Below are positions 1-12,942 of a stretch of DNA of 64,000 nucleotides, one piece after another. The notes under the pieces were generated by a model. It was not told the DNA's origin. It was given only the letters and a program-made list of their open reading frames with translations, and made no database searches. The position numbers were made by a program, and so were the translations under genes. The stretch's first letter is position 1; each line of letters begins with the position of its first letter. Origin of the DNA: Amoebophrya sp. A120 (Eukaryota; Sar; Dinophyceae; Syndiniales; Amoebophryaceae); NCBI GenBank assembly GCA_905178155.1, contig CAJINV010000002.1:4465538-4529537 (forward strand). The letters are read 5' to 3'.

Positions 1-3000
1 CTAGCGTGGGAAAGCCTTGCAGCTCCAGGATGACAGGAGGCAACTGAAAGTGGGAAACAGCATGACAGATTACCTGCAATTTAGGCCGCAGCTTCGTCTC
101 TTGGCCTTCTAGCAATACAAGTCGATTTGTGTACTCAAATACAGAGTGGAGCGGCGCCGAACGAGATGAAGGAGGAGCAGCAGGATCTGGAACCGGGGCG
201 ACGGAAAAGAGAAGAGGAGAAAATAAGAAGAAGAAACCCTAAAGGCCTGCGAAGGAGAAAAGCAAAGCCATCGCAGAGAGACGCAGGGCAGGATCAGACT
301 CAATAGGCTACTTTCTGAGGTCCGCAAGAAAGTGCTCTCTGATAAGGATTCTGCGCCGATTATGAGTGGGTAAGTTTTGCAAGGGCTGGACGGGAAAGTA
401 AGTGAGGTCAGAGTGCGCTGGGATGGCCTAAGTTGTCGATGCTTTACACATACTCATCTTCCCGCTTGACGTTCTATATGCTCCATGGATTTTCACAAAG
501 TGCCTATTTTTGCATGGGTCTCCACAAAAGTGGATGTGCTGGAAGAGCGAGCGCCTCTTCATAGACCCTAGCGCCGGCCTTTCGAGGTCCAGTAGATTTC
601 TCAGAGGAACATGCAGTGCACTGACTTTCCAACGATGAAGTTATCCCATCACACCCCCGGGAGTCATTAGATAGCTTGCGCCTTTGTTTTTTTTTTAAGA
701 CTAGGAAAAGACATGCAACTGGGGAAAGCACGCTATTGCGCATCTCGCACCCGTCAAGCCCAGAAGAACGAGCCAAGGACGCTCCCACCAATGCAGCAAC
801 GGCCGTCCCTGGGTGGTTGAGTGTCGTCCAGACCGACGGCGGTAGATTCTACTGGGGGCGGAGGCTAGATTTTCAATAGTGGAGGAAAGATGTCGAATTA
901 TGTATGGAGTGCTCTATTATCCTTTACCCAAATGCGAACCAAATAGGAGTAAGTCTCCTCCGTCAGCATGCGCATAGCATTTGGGTGCCCTACTGAGTGG
1001 AAGGCTCTGCTACTAAAATGCTAGTTTTTGTCATGAACCCACAGTCATGTGTCCCAGTCCCAGTTTATATGAGGGGGCACTTTGACTCTAGCAGTAGCAT
1101 TTCCAAGCGGCTGGATTTCTACAAGCACTGCCTTCGCTCACGTAGTGCTTGCGACATCTTTTAGGGGGGTGCCTACCCTTTTGCATGTTCGATTTTGATT
1201 CGTTATTTCTTTTTTTTGATGATGATGATGATAGATTCTTCTGGTTAGCCCGTCTAAAAAGGGCAATGATCCGCTCCTATCATCACTCGCTGTCTTGTTC
1301 GATACGTACTTGGCAGGTTTTCATCAAATGGAGATAAATCTAAGCGGATGAATTTGTTCTCAGCCCACTTCATCTATATGTATATGTCTGAAGTCGAACA
1401 AGTGTGGGCCAGGAACTACAGGATCTGTGTCTGTCTGTGAGAGAAAATATTAGAAACGACCCCGGGGAAGAGGATCGTGTGAAGATGATCCTATTTTTGT
1501 TTTTTTCCGACATTAACCCTGGGTTTGCTAATTTTTGCCTTTCATCAGGCAGCTCTACAGCACCTCCACTGGTGAAATTGCAGCTTTCGTAAGCCGTTTT
1601 CCGAACAAACAGGAGAGGAGCTGGCGTTGGCCTATCTTTATCATTGCCACCATTAGAAGTTGTTCAGTTATAGCAAGTAAGACTTACGTATTGAAGTTGT
1701 ATTCACATTATCATTCGATAATTTGTTCATCCCGGGGGCTTGATCTTGAGCGATTCTTTTCGGCACTGATTGTTCGAAGATTTTTCTTATAGTTGTTCCT
1801 AGATCAGGTTAATTTGCTTCCTCATCCACTTCCTGTCTTCTTTCTTATGTATCTGGATTTTCCACCTCGCTGGACGCTAACTTGACAACGGTCCGCAGCT
1901 GCTCCTGGGTACTACATTTCCAAGCTACGACGTCCAATCCATTCTATGATCGCCACTTCTTTCCGAGGCGCCTTCTATCGGCGTTTGTTTCAAGTAGAGC
2001 TGCTGCTTCTGCGGGACTAACGAGGATGAAAACGGCGACCACGGGCGGGGATATAAAACTATTGCCTGCAGAACGCGGCGGGTTTTTGGAGTTGCGTTCT
2101 TGCAATACAGAGACGATTTGTGGCCTCAATCAGCATCACAAATCTATTTGAGAAGTNATTGCCTGCAGAACGCGGCGGGTTTTTGGAGTTGCGTTCTTGC
2201 AATACAGAGACGATTTGTGGCCTCAATCAGCATCACAAATCTATTTGAGAAGTATCCCGCTTGGGTATGGGGAGGGGGGATTTTTCCTCACAATAAAAAC
2301 CGCACTGCACGCTGCTGAACACGAAATTCTACGTGCAGTACATGGAGAGAACGGGAAAATGGTCCAGCGCAAAGGCTTTCGAGGAGGAAAACGAAAACAG
2401 CACGAACAAGAATTAGTGTGAAGATGGAAGCAAAAAAAACTCAATGGCACGACAACATCATTCGATATTTTGTTCGATGGGCACATGGAAGGTCTTCAAA
2501 TGGAGATGATTGTTCTGAGCGGATGAAAATGTTGATCCGTCCGTGAGAGTAGAAAAAGTAACTGAAAGGCCGAGACCGAGCCTCCAGTCTGTTTCATTAT
2601 AAAAAAGTGCTTGGCTGGTGCACTAGGGCGTCGCTTGTCGAAGCCTCTTCCCTGGGAAGAGGACCGTGTGACGATCCTCAACCCGTCGCACTGATGTTTC
2701 CCAGATCGACCCGCCGACGTCCCAGGCGGGATAATTGATATTTTTTTTTCATCGATCAGCTTTATCAGGCACTTCTACAGCACCTCCAACGACACCGCAG
2801 CTTTTGTAAGTAACCCTTCCTCCGAAATAACAGCGCGAGCCAGGCCTTGGCCCATCAGTGCCACCAGTAGACATACTTACAAGTTGTTGCTATGAAAGGA
2901 AAAAGTAAAAGAAGTTGTATCCATTAAGGTTTGATTTCAATTTCGTCTCGGTCGGCCTATTGGACGATTGTTCTCGGCATTAATTGATGTTCGACGATTT

Positions 3001-3381
3001 CTATAGATCGTACAGCAGTATCAGGTTTATTTGCCTCATCATCTTGTCCTTTTTTTTTTACGATCGCGCTTGACAAGATGGGCGTCCGTCGCGGCGGGAT
3101 CTCCCAGGGTTTGGTTTGGGTTTCAGGGTTTAGGGATGCAATTTTACGTGGCTGGATTTTCAACTATTGCTGGACTCTAACTTGACAACGGTGCGCAGCT
3201 GCTCCTGGTAACTACGTTCTCAAGCGTCCAATCCGTTCTATGCTCGCCACTTACCGAGGCGCTTCCCGGCGTTTGTTTCAAGTCTCGAGGAAAGACTTAC
3301 CGAGGTGCTTCTCCTTACCGAGGAAAGACTTACCTATGGATCGCCACTTACCGAGGTGCTTCTCCTGCGGTGGCAACGAGG
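1..3381. other. Upstream non-coding stretch
   Basis: No convincing gene. It holds a diverged tandem duplication (about 1280-2051 and 2455-3412), an assembly gap at 2157, and traces resembling the inner part of family F introners at about 110-150 and 2100-2290. Confidence 0.5.
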
Positions 3382-3412
3382 ATGAAAACGTCGACCACGG
3401 GCGGGGATCAAA
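1280..3412. repeat. Diverged tandem duplication of the gene 1 5' region
   Basis: Segments about 1280-2051 and 2455-3412 share many blocks in the same order (for example AACTTGACAACGGT at about 1880 and 3179, TCTACAGCACCTCCA at about 1553 and 2773, and ATGAAAACG at 2026 and 3382). The first copy loses homology after the gene 1 start codons at 2051, where F-introner-like sequence begins. Confidence 0.75.
2061..2253. repeat. Exact 96-bp direct repeat around a single N (assembly gap)
   Basis: 2061-2156 and 2158-2253 are identical and separated by one N at 2157. This is the signature of two overlapping contig ends joined by a nominal gap. The second copy leads into the right half of a family F element (GGGGAGGGGGGATTTTTCC at about 2268). 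Confidence 0.85.
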
Positions 3413-6400
3413 TGAACAACATGACCGCAGTGGTAGAACAAGTAGCAGTAGGATACAAGAAGAACGACGAGCGTAGACCACTGGGGATCATGATGGCCAC
3501 ACCCCCAAGATCTCCCTCGTCGTCGTTGCCACCAGCAGTAGAACGACATGAAGTGGTACAAGAGCCGAAAGACCTTTCACTACAACAACCAGAAGGCGAA
3601 GCAACTACCACTGAGTCCGGACCAGGAGCGAAAAAACAGGTTTTTTCGCCGCCGGCGAGAGGAGACCAGGACGGCGAGCCAGTGAAAGATAATGGTGCTG
3701 AAGATCATGGTCCTAGTCCTACTAAGCCAGCCGCTTCCGTCCTCGCCCCTGCTGCGCCGATAATTTCGCTGAAAGAGCAGCGGCAGCTCTTTTTGCAATC
3801 TTTGTTCGACGAAACAGAAACGGAGGAGTCGCGGAAGGAAAAGGAAATTTCTTATGCGAAATTCTCCAAAAAGCTATCCAATTGGGAGAAGAACTGGATC
3901 GGTGCTGCATCGTCGTGCTCCACGACCTGCTCAGGGGAAAACGGAAATGGCACGCACGACAAAAACGAAGACGAAGCTCAGAGCGACCGGGGGAACGGAA
4001 ATAAGAGCAACGACGTCTCTGCTGAATTATCGCAAGTGCAACACATCGGGCTACAGCCGCGCATAACGACGAGCCTAGGTCCCGTCTTGGAAATCGTCTG
4101 GCGTGACGGTGACTACAGTGCTGACAAGTATGTTGAACAGACGAGAAGTTGTAGACCGCAGAGCCAGGGCAATATTGGCGAGAAAGAAGTAGCGAATCCA
4201 GTATTACAACTTCCACCTGCAACACTTGCGGCAGCGGCGCCGGCACTGGGAGCTGTCGGGAGCAACGGATTTCGATTTGGCGGACTTGCTAGAGTGCGAG
4301 CAGATGTTGAGTCGTCTTCTCACCAGCAGTCTTGCCCCGGCCAAGATGATCAACAAGACCAGGAGGACCAACTGCTTCCCCTAGGACAACCGGGGCCGGC
4401 ACTTGGTCCAGATGAAGTGCAGCTCCAAACAAGTGGCACCACGTCTACCACCTGCAGCTCCACCCTATTCACGCCCACAGACCAAGTGGCTTTCCACGCG
4501 ATGACGGAAAAAGCACAGATGCTGCAAAAACTCGTTTCGGAAAAACTGGATCAACTTCGAGCTTCATCCGGTACCCCTGTTGATAAGACCGCAGCTCGTC
4601 CTGGTCCTGTAGACAAAATTGCCAATGGCACTAAAGGGAAAGGAAAACTACAGGGGAAGCAAGCGGCGGCCAGTGCAGCAGCTCCAGTTTGCCCCTCCAC
4701 CAGCTCCGTGAGAACCTCGGAACAGCGGCAATTTGTGCTGCAGTTTTTAACTTACGATCGGTCGGAATTGCTGCACATAGCGGCGATGATGCGGAAAACA
4801 AGGCAGCACGAGAAAGAGGATTATGAGGGGGATAATCTTGTTAATCCCAGCTGCAAGAACACAGGTTCGTCTGTTTCCGCTTTAGCTTTATCTCGTAGGA
4901 TATCCCACGAAAAAACTGTTTCACTGTAAGGATTTTGCAGGTTTTGCATCACAAGTTCGTTCTACATGACAGGGAAAATTTGCCATGCAAGCTTCCTAAG
5001 GGAAAACACAGCTAAAAATCCAATGTCGTGCATGTGTAGCAAGACAAACACATTTGCGTTGCGTGCTATGCATCACAAGTTTACAGTGAAACAGTTTTTT
5101 CCTGTGATATAGGAGGTTTCTGCAACACAAATTTATCACCCACGACCCAGAGGAGTGGAAGAAGTACCGAGTTGCGAACGCGAGGAACGAGGAGCTGCGG
5201 ACCACGTATCAAATGTAAAAATGTCTGGGTCTGGAAGAATGCAACTTGTGATGCTGAATTTGGATTCCAAAAAAATCTGTATTGCATGAGCAGCAAAGGG
5301 AATGCAATTTTTGCTACGCGGAGAGGGAATTTGTCATGCGGAATAGGCATCGCGAAGCCCTCAAAAAATCTGTGGTGCTAGGGATGCATCACAGACATCA
5401 TGGCCCGCGCAAAACATGCATGACAAGTCTCAGAATCTTCCAGACCCAGACATTTTTACACTTGATACCACGATGATGAAGACAACTACAACAGGCAGCT
5501 ACGACTATGAGGGAAATACAATCTGTGCTGCTGATGAACAGGCTGCACGAGTCATGTCCTCACGACTAGGCGTTGTAGAAAGCACCGGCACCACGGGTGG
5601 GACTACCTCAACGTCAACTCAGCAAAAGAACATCAACTTGGCGCTGGAGGAACACGCTGATGGTAGTGACAACAAGAACGGCGCACTAAGTTTAAGTTAC
5701 ACTGCCACTTCCAGCTCGAGCGTTCCCGGCCCACCGGGACATCAAGAGAAGAATTACGTGGTCGAAACAACAAATGTCATCGTCTTTCCCTTCCCCATAG
5801 TGCAAGCGAGCGAGAAGCTGCAGGGCAGAATGCTCGACGAAGCGGTGGTCAATGCCTCGCTGGGAAAGACCAAAAACGACAAGAACACGACCAAAGTGTC
5901 GACTGGAATTGCGAATAAGGATAAATCAAAAACAATAAACCAAAATAAGCACAAAAAGGGTGGCAAGAATCTACTTTATTCGAAGAATGGCACGACGAAT
6001 GCAAGAGCCTCAGGAGCAAGAGCATCAGCCACGCTATCATCCACCAACCAGCACGACCGTACCCGTCACTACAACAACCAGTCCCTTCTTCTCCTGCCGA
6101 ACAACTGGACCGAAGCCTCCGACGAGGCGAAGCAAAAAGCCCTGGCAGTCGCGCTCCTCTCCGAGAACTTCGTCCTCATTGACATCATGCAGCCACTGTC
6201 GGAGTATTTTCGGGCACAAATAAACGCCGTGGAGGATTTTTCCGCGGTTTTGGAGCAAGTTTTCCTCTGCTTCCTCGACGAGGCGCTGAGTGTTGAGATT
6301 TTCGAGGCCAGGTTCGAATGGGCGTGGATCGCGCGGACACGGCGGGAGGAGAAGTTACGGGCAGAAAGCGAGAAGAAACTGCAGGAAAGGAGAGATTTTG

Positions 6401-9400
6401 AAGCCGCACTGAAGCTTTATGCGCAAGAACAATTTGACGAAATTATAAACGAGGAGCATATAATGAATCCTCATCAACTTACACCTTCCGATGGTGTCGC
6501 CTTTGTTCTTCCCCAGGTGGACGACCAAGGACGCAACTACACTGGCGCGGCAGAGGAGCAAGTTCTTTTCGAAGATGATGCGAACTTATTTCCAGCGCGT
6601 CGGGTCGTGGATAACGATAACGTTTCTGCCTACACGACGTCCTTCAACCACAATTTATTTGGCGAAGAACAAGATGTGGAAAACGACGACGATTCTTCTA
6701 CCTGGCAAACCGTGGTCACGACCACTACAAAATCGCAGCAAAAATCCTTGCAGAAACAAGAGGAGTATGCCAAATTCAAGCACGAGAGACTCGGCAGGGC
6801 GGTCCTGTTTTGTTTGGAAAAGAACCCGGGCGTATGCTGTGCAAAAGTATCGTACTCGTATAAATGCAGGTCTTGCATTACAAATTTCTTTGTCAAGGCA
6901 AATCAGCATTACAAAGTTTATTTCTCATGCTGAGAAAATTTGTAATGCATTTATACGAGTACGATACTTTTGCACAGGATAGGGCTACGCATTTGACAAT
7001 TTGCTGTCGAAGTACTTCGAGAAGGACTTCCCGGCAATTTTTGACCTCCTCAACGCACTCGCCACGGTGCAACACTTTGACATCGGGATGGTGAAACTAT
7101 TGAAAGCGGTCTGCGAGCTGGAAGGGCCGGAGGAATGGGTGTTAGACGAGAGCTGTGCACAACAGGACGTTGTGACTGGTGCAACACCAACAGTAACAGA
7201 TAACATGACACTTCACAATGGTCGTACAATGTTACCGTCGGCCGGTGCTCACTCTCACACCGATGTGTTGAGCGGAGCCGGCTTTCCGATTGCATCACCT
7301 CCAATGCACGAAGTAGAACTCCGCCGGAACAGCGGCACTACTAACAAGAGCGCCGCCAGCAAAAGATCTCTAGCGGGATCCTCGGCCGCGGCTGTTACTC
7401 GCAGCTCTATTCCAGAAGAGAAAGCGTTGCTGTTTGATGGTGGTGAGAGTGATGAAGGAAGAATTTTCAAGAAGGAGGACTTTGAAACAACAGTTGCAGC
7501 CAGTGCCAGCAGTTGCGTTAATAACATGCAAGACGCTTGGGCCATCAGGAGTACAGCAAGATCCGTATTCGGCGGCGCAGTCTGTAATGTAGGTACACAC
7601 GATGTCACACATAGAGTGGACGAAGGCGCGACAACTACTGCAGCACTAGCGGAGGAAGAGCAAGATCTTTTTGGGCAAGAGGATTTTTCCTACCCGCACC
7701 CCACAACACCCGGAGGTGCGGGCGGTGATCCTGGTGCGTTGCTTGCTAGGTCCTACAGTCGCGACACGGCAGTGGCCTATGGTGCCCCAGGTTCGGGCGG
7801 AGATAATGCCTTATTATCACAGGAAAAAGCGTTAACGTCAACGGAGTTTGTGATGCAGTAACGCATCACAAAACGTGCCCAGGTTTGTCATGCCTAGCAT
7901 GCATGCTAGGCAAAATTTGTCATGCATATTTGCGATCTATGAAAACCTCCGTCAACGTTAGCCCTTTTTTGTTTGATATGCCTCGTCAAATAGCCAAGGT
8001 AGATCCAGTTTGTCAACGCCCGTTTTTTCCCAACGGAATTCGGCAAGAACTAGTGGGGGATTGATCATGAATGCCGTGAATTACAACACCAAGGCCGCCG
8101 CAACTCCTGGAGCAGAAGCAAATACTGCGATCATGTTGTCACGACCTGATGCTGATATGCCTGCAAGCACGCAAGTCCAAGTGCAAGAACGGCAAGATGA
8201 ACATCAAACAGAAGCTGAACAAGCACAGGAAGACGAAGATCTTCACGATCACGACGACGACGAGTGTGAGGAAGAAGATGAGGTCAATTCCACGTCCTCG
8301 CCCGCGTTTTCCATTGCAGTGCCCGTCCCACGACAATCGCGGAAACCGGATCTGAGTCCTGCAACCGCCTTCGTTTTGCAGAGCAACCCGTTCGCCAATT
8401 TAGCGGACGACGACCACACCTATGTGGGAGATGAGGAGGGCGAAGATGAAGATGATGAACCTGACATGCGCGGGGGCGGCGGCCCCGATCGCCCTGAAGA
8501 GGGCACAATGACCAGCGACGATGAAGAAGGGCACACCAACGACAGAAGCGCCGAAAACCAGTCGCATCTGCTTCTCCATTGGCTTCGGCAGCAGGACAGT
8601 ACTTCTGCGAATGGGAGAAATCCTGGAAAAAAGAAAAAATCCAGGACGATCACGGCGGAGACCCTTCTTCACAACTACTGCAAACGAGATGCTGGTGGTG
8701 GTGCCAAGGCCAAGCATCTTTCCAGCAAAGCGAGGAATAAGAGGAAAAACGCGTACCCGCACGGCCTTGCTTCTGATGATTTCTTGGTGGACAAAATGAT
8801 CTCCATGTCGGGAGCTGCAGGGATGAAAAGTGCCACGACATTTTTGCGGCGAGCAGCGGCGGAGGAGGATGAGGAGGAGGAAGAACTTATAACCAACTTG
8901 ATCAACGCACACTTCGCCGCGAAGAGACAGAGGGACCTGATAAAATGCTTGCTGAAGTGTTTGCAGAGGTTCTTCGTAGCTCACGAGGACCCGAGCAGAA
9001 TTAATACTGAAGATCGGCCCGTGGACGTGGTTGTTGACCACACCAACTTCACCAGCATCGTAGGCACGACCGTCGCTTCTACTATTCCCTTCGACGATAG
9101 TACCTTTGTTCTAGAAATCGTGATATCAACTGCAAAAATGTCTGGGTCTGGAAAAATGTAAACTTGTCATGCAGATTTTCCATGACCCATGAAGTCTGGA
9201 ATGCGGGACTTAGCACGACAGACTCCACGAGGTCTCTGCCATGCCTATCCTGCATGAGAAGCTCCATCCTAACTTGGGTTGGTCAAAAGTGCTGGACAGC
9301 TTTTGGTAATCCTAATCATGCATCACAGGTTTTTACATGATTCAGATTTACCATGACAAGTTGCCACGTTCCAGACCCAGACACTTTTGCATTTGATACG

Positions 9401-12326
9401 TGAACGCCTTGCATCCGGTCTTAGCGTACCAAGAAAAGGCGCTCGAATATTGAGAGGAAAGATCCCCCCTCCCCATATCGAAAAGGTATCTTTCCGAAAA
9501 TTTGCGTTGCTGATTTGAGGTCACAAATCACATTTGTCTTGCAAGAAGACAAGGGCAGAAGCTTCCGCCTTATTATGGAAGCGATTTGTCATGCTGTTGG
9601 GCCTAAAGGTCAGCCGTTTGCAATGCTGAACAACTAGACCCGTACGCCCCTAGCTAGCCTGGGGATCTGGGCGCAATGCCTTCCTGCAATACAAATCTGA
9701 TTTGTGTACGCAAATCCAGCATCACAGGTCTCCTTTTTGATATGGGGAGGGGGGATTTTTCCTTTTCATATCGACCCGCTACCCGAAGCGGCACTAGTTT
9801 ACCTCTCTACAACAACTCCAGGTGCGGGAGCCGGTGGTGGAGTTGTTGAGAGTGTTGAGGGCGGGCCAGGAGGAGTTTTCTCTGCTGCAGAAATGTTGCA
9901 GAAGAGACGGTCCAGTGTGTTGCACTGGCAGCCGCGGGGAGTTGGAACAGCTGCACAAAGTAGTGGCGATAGAATTACATCTTCCACCAACTACAACATG
10001 ACTGCAGCAGGTGCGCTATTGTCTTCAACGACGACCACGACATCTAGTTACGCAAGGAAAAGAAGTTTTTCGAAGCCCTTACAACCTCTTGGGCACGACG
10101 TAGCGAACTTCCTGTCTGCGTTGATGCAGTATTGCGTTTACACTGAGCAAACATCTTCATTGGTGAAAATTATCGAGTCGCTGCAGTCCATCATCCTATC
10201 CGGCGGTGTGGTCCATTCAGGAACGTCGCCGAAAAACAACAAAAAGAAAAAGAGAACTGCAGAAGATTTCCTCCGGGATATTACAGTGAAAAATGCCCCC
10301 ACGACCTCCAAAGTTGCAAAAATTTGTGATGCAAAGTTTACAAATGAAAACTTTTTGTCATACATGAAAGGAGTATACGATCTTTCTGATGCAGAGTCTA
10401 GGTGTAAATAGCATCGCTCGCATGACACGCGATGCTTTTGCTGGGATCTTTTGCAATACAAATTTTTGCTATTCACGATTGGAGACCCGTGACGTTGGTA
10501 GATGCAGGAGGGCGAGCGTTTCACTTGGAAAGGTTTGCAATACGAATGCTCCCAAGTTGAAGTTCGAGGGTGGGGGCATTTTTCGGTGTAATACGGGAGC
10601 AAGGCATCATCACGGAAGAAGCAGCAGCAGGTTCAGCCGCAGCTGGAAATAAAACAAAAACAGCTTCTACTTCTGCAAGTAGAAACAGCAACAACACCAA
10701 CAGCAAAACCAACCGCGCCACCATGCAGTTTGCCTGCCAAGCCTTGGCGCAATTTCTCGAACATTTCCCGGTATGTCTCAGGCCCTCCCGCTTCCCCATC
10801 TTTCTGGGCACGACGACAATGGTGCCCAGAATTGTATTAAACGAAGAGGGGGCTTGTACTGACAGGCCCTCCTGCGGCGCGACGCTCTCTACTTCCGCGG
10901 CAAAAGTAGAACAAACGATTTTCAAACTGACCCGAGCCCCGGACATCCTCCTCGCTGCGGTAAAAAAAGGCGCCGTCGATAGGGGAGCGAGGAACAGCAC
11001 TGCTTTTCTCGATTTTATTTCCGGTGTCTCGGCTGTGGATTTTCAATTCAGCGCGAAGGTGCTGGAGGAGGAGGTTGCAGTACAACGGGCAGCTGCTAGT
11101 AACTCTGACTCGAACATCAGCACCAGAAGTCCGCGAGGAGCAGTTCCTCCGCCTCCGGAATTACTATTCGCAAGGGCTCGTAATTATATTGGTACAACGG
11201 CGCAAAGTGATCACCTGCATGAACATCGGCAGCTTCACGACAGCTCCATCACCTCCCCGCATGATGTACTAGTTGATCAATCAACCCGGTACCGGCAACT
11301 TGACGCCGTCCGGAACAACCTGCTGAATTGGATTATCTCCGACTTACTCCTCACCGAGCGCCGGTGCACGGCCGCGGCCATGCTTCTGTCTAAATTCGAC
11401 AGCGTTTTCCCTGCGGACAACCTGCGGAAGCTACACAGGTTAACCGCGGATCGAAATTTCTACGAAATCAGCGACGTGGTAAAGAAACAGGCTTTTCTTT
11501 TCGAGGAGCAGAAGAAATACAAATCGGCAATGAAAAGCATACAACTCCTTCAACATCATCCGAGTTTGAATTTTCCGGTCAATGGCCTGGCTATGGCCAA
11601 TAATGAAGTCATAGTCAACCATTTTGGTGGTACCGGTACTAGTAGTTATGCTTGCGTAGAACAGCATCAACAGCAGCAAACGATGTTGAACCGAGTTCAA
11701 GTCGACGTCATATCCTGTGCAAAAGTATCGCATTGATTCGTATAAATGCAAGCCTTGCATTACAAATCTTTTCCTTAAGGCAAATCCGCACTACAAATTT
11801 TATTTTTCATGCTGAAGAAATTTGCAATGCATTTAGACGAATACGATACTTGTTTTGCAATGCATACGTCAGCTGGATGGACCATTTCTACATGGGAGAT
11901 CCAGCCGTGATTCGGGAAATTCAGGCGCAAGTCGAGGAAAACGCACAGAATAGAAGGATCGACATATCGTATGTAAAAACGTCGTCCCCACAACGTACTA
12001 GTTGTAAGGCAAATCTGAATGCTGAATATGTTTCTCATGCGGAGCCCCATGAGATCCGTTTTCCTGTCGTGTTTTGGAATTTGTCATGCTCCAAGCAGCA
12101 TGATGGACTAGATCTGTGATGCTACTGAGCTAGTACTAGCTCAAACAGCCCTACACTACGAGTCCAAATTTGTCATGCAAAACAGCCAAAGTTCGTGGAT
12201 TTGTGTTTGTCTAGCCGATTCCCCATCTTGACTATGGGGTCGTGGCGACGCTGTTTTTACATAGGATACGACAACAGAAATGCGAATATGGGGCGTGGAG
12301 GAGGGGGGTTTCTGAGATTGCCGTGA
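3382..12326 (+). CDS. Gene 1: large unknown protein split by nine introners
   Basis: Function not recognised. Ten exons (3382-4900, 5115-5206, 5473-6832, 6987-7811, 7984-9123, 9404-9446, 9775-10278, 10599-11710, 11872-11964, 12274-12326) sum to 6,741 nt, exactly 2,247 codons (2,246 aa plus TGA). No GT-AG intron is needed; every gap is an introner removed with one copy of its direct repeat. The ATG at 3382 (MKTSTTGGD) is chosen because the same start and following codons occur in the upstream duplicate at 2026, and the GTG at 3370 is not a likely eukaryotic start. The protein alternates low-complexity stretches (Ser, Thr, Gln, acidic, Gly) with short helical blocks, for example around 6130-6420, 7000-7140, 8890-9000, 10080-10200 and 11280-11560, the last resembling alpha-solenoid helices. 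No catalytic motif or membrane segment is evident. Exon structure is confident, function unknown. Confidence 0.8.
4901..5109. mobile_element. Introner, family J-like, gene 1
   Basis: Inverted ends TATCCCACGAAAAAACTG and CAGTTTTTTCCTGTGATA. Direct repeat TAGGA at 4896-4900 and 5110-5114. Removal joins LALSRR to RFLQHKF in frame. Confidence 0.85.
5207..5467. mobile_element. Introner, family B, gene 1
   Basis: TATCAAATGTAAAAATG and matching right end; direct repeat CCACG (5202-5206, 5468-5472). Joins ELRTT to MMKTTTT. Confidence 0.92.
6833..6981. mobile_element. Introner, family A, gene 1
   Basis: TATGCTGTGCAAAAG to CTTTTGCACAGGATA; direct repeat GGGCG/GGGCT with one mismatch. Joins EKNPG to YAFDNLL. 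Confidence 0.92.
7812..7978. mobile_element. Introner, family C, gene 1
   Basis: Left end carries an extra TAT before TATCACAGG. Direct repeat TGCCT (7807-7811, 7979-7983). Joins GGDNA to SSNSQGR. Confidence 0.9.
9124..9398. mobile_element. Introner, family B, gene 1
   Basis: Direct repeat CGTGA (9119-9123, 9399-9403). Joins LEIV to NALHPV. Confidence 0.92.
9447..9770. mobile_element. Introner, family F, gene 1
   Basis: Ends contain GATCCCCCCTCCCCATAT and its complement. Flanking repeat TCGA is only 4 bp (9443-9446, 9771-9774). Joins EKAL to DPLPEAA. Confidence 0.88.
10279..10593. mobile_element. Introner, family K, gene 1
   Basis: Inverted ends TATTACAGTGAAAAATG and CATTTTTCGGTGTAATA; direct repeat CGGGA. 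Joins EDFLR to EQGIITE. Confidence 0.9.
11711..11866. mobile_element. Introner, family A, gene 1
   Basis: Left end TATCCTGTGC, right end GCAATGCATA, so the outermost tips differ. Direct repeat CGTCA. Joins VQVDV to SWMDHFY. Confidence 0.92.
11965..12268. mobile_element. Introner, family I, gene 1
   Basis: TATCGTATGTAAAAACG to CTGTTTTTACATAGGATA; direct repeat CGACA. Joins NRRID to NRNANMG near the stop. Confidence 0.9.
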
Positions 12327-12942
12327 AGTCTATCACTAGACCAAAGTATGATAGATTGATAGTGTGGCTCTAATATCGGCTTGGGCTTTCTACTTCTGTT
12401 GGGTATGGGTTTGATTATTCTTATTGTTTATTTTAAATGTACGACTACGACCTTTTTGGGATAGAAGATACTTACGTTGAAGAGCTTTTTTTGGGGAAGA
12501 AGTCATTTTAAGTACATGTATGATGCAAGCGGGGCTGCACGATAGTAAGTGCACGCATAATATCATGAGAAGAAGTGGGGACGATGTGGAACTACAGGAG
12601 CGGGCGCATATTGTCAAAAATGTCAGCGACGCAAGAACAAAGAAAATGTCAGCGACGAGTACTAAAAAAATCGAAATCCACTACACGGCAGCTTTGAATT
12701 ACTATAGTTCAGCACCAGTCGCATGATCTGTCGGGGAGTTTTCAATTTTGTTGTTGGCGGCCACAACGTGTCATGATCCTGTTGTCGAATTGTTGCAAGC
12801 AACCTTTATGAAGAGGGTCTTTACCTCCTCCTATATAATTGTGGACACGCACCATCGTCTTAAGCTCTCGTTATTAGTCCTCTCACTGTTGCTGTGCTGG
12901 TTTTAGTTATTGTCCCCCTTGATCTTTCATCTTGAACTTATT
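12327..12942. other. Intergenic
   Basis: A/T-rich convergent 3' regions of genes 1 and 2. No feature seen. Confidence 0.5.

Noticed and set aside
110-150. Possible family F introner fragment
   Set aside because: Only a short inner stretch resembles F; no arms or target repeat were found.
10389-10652. Open frame with plausible length
   Set aside because: Lies largely inside a family K introner.
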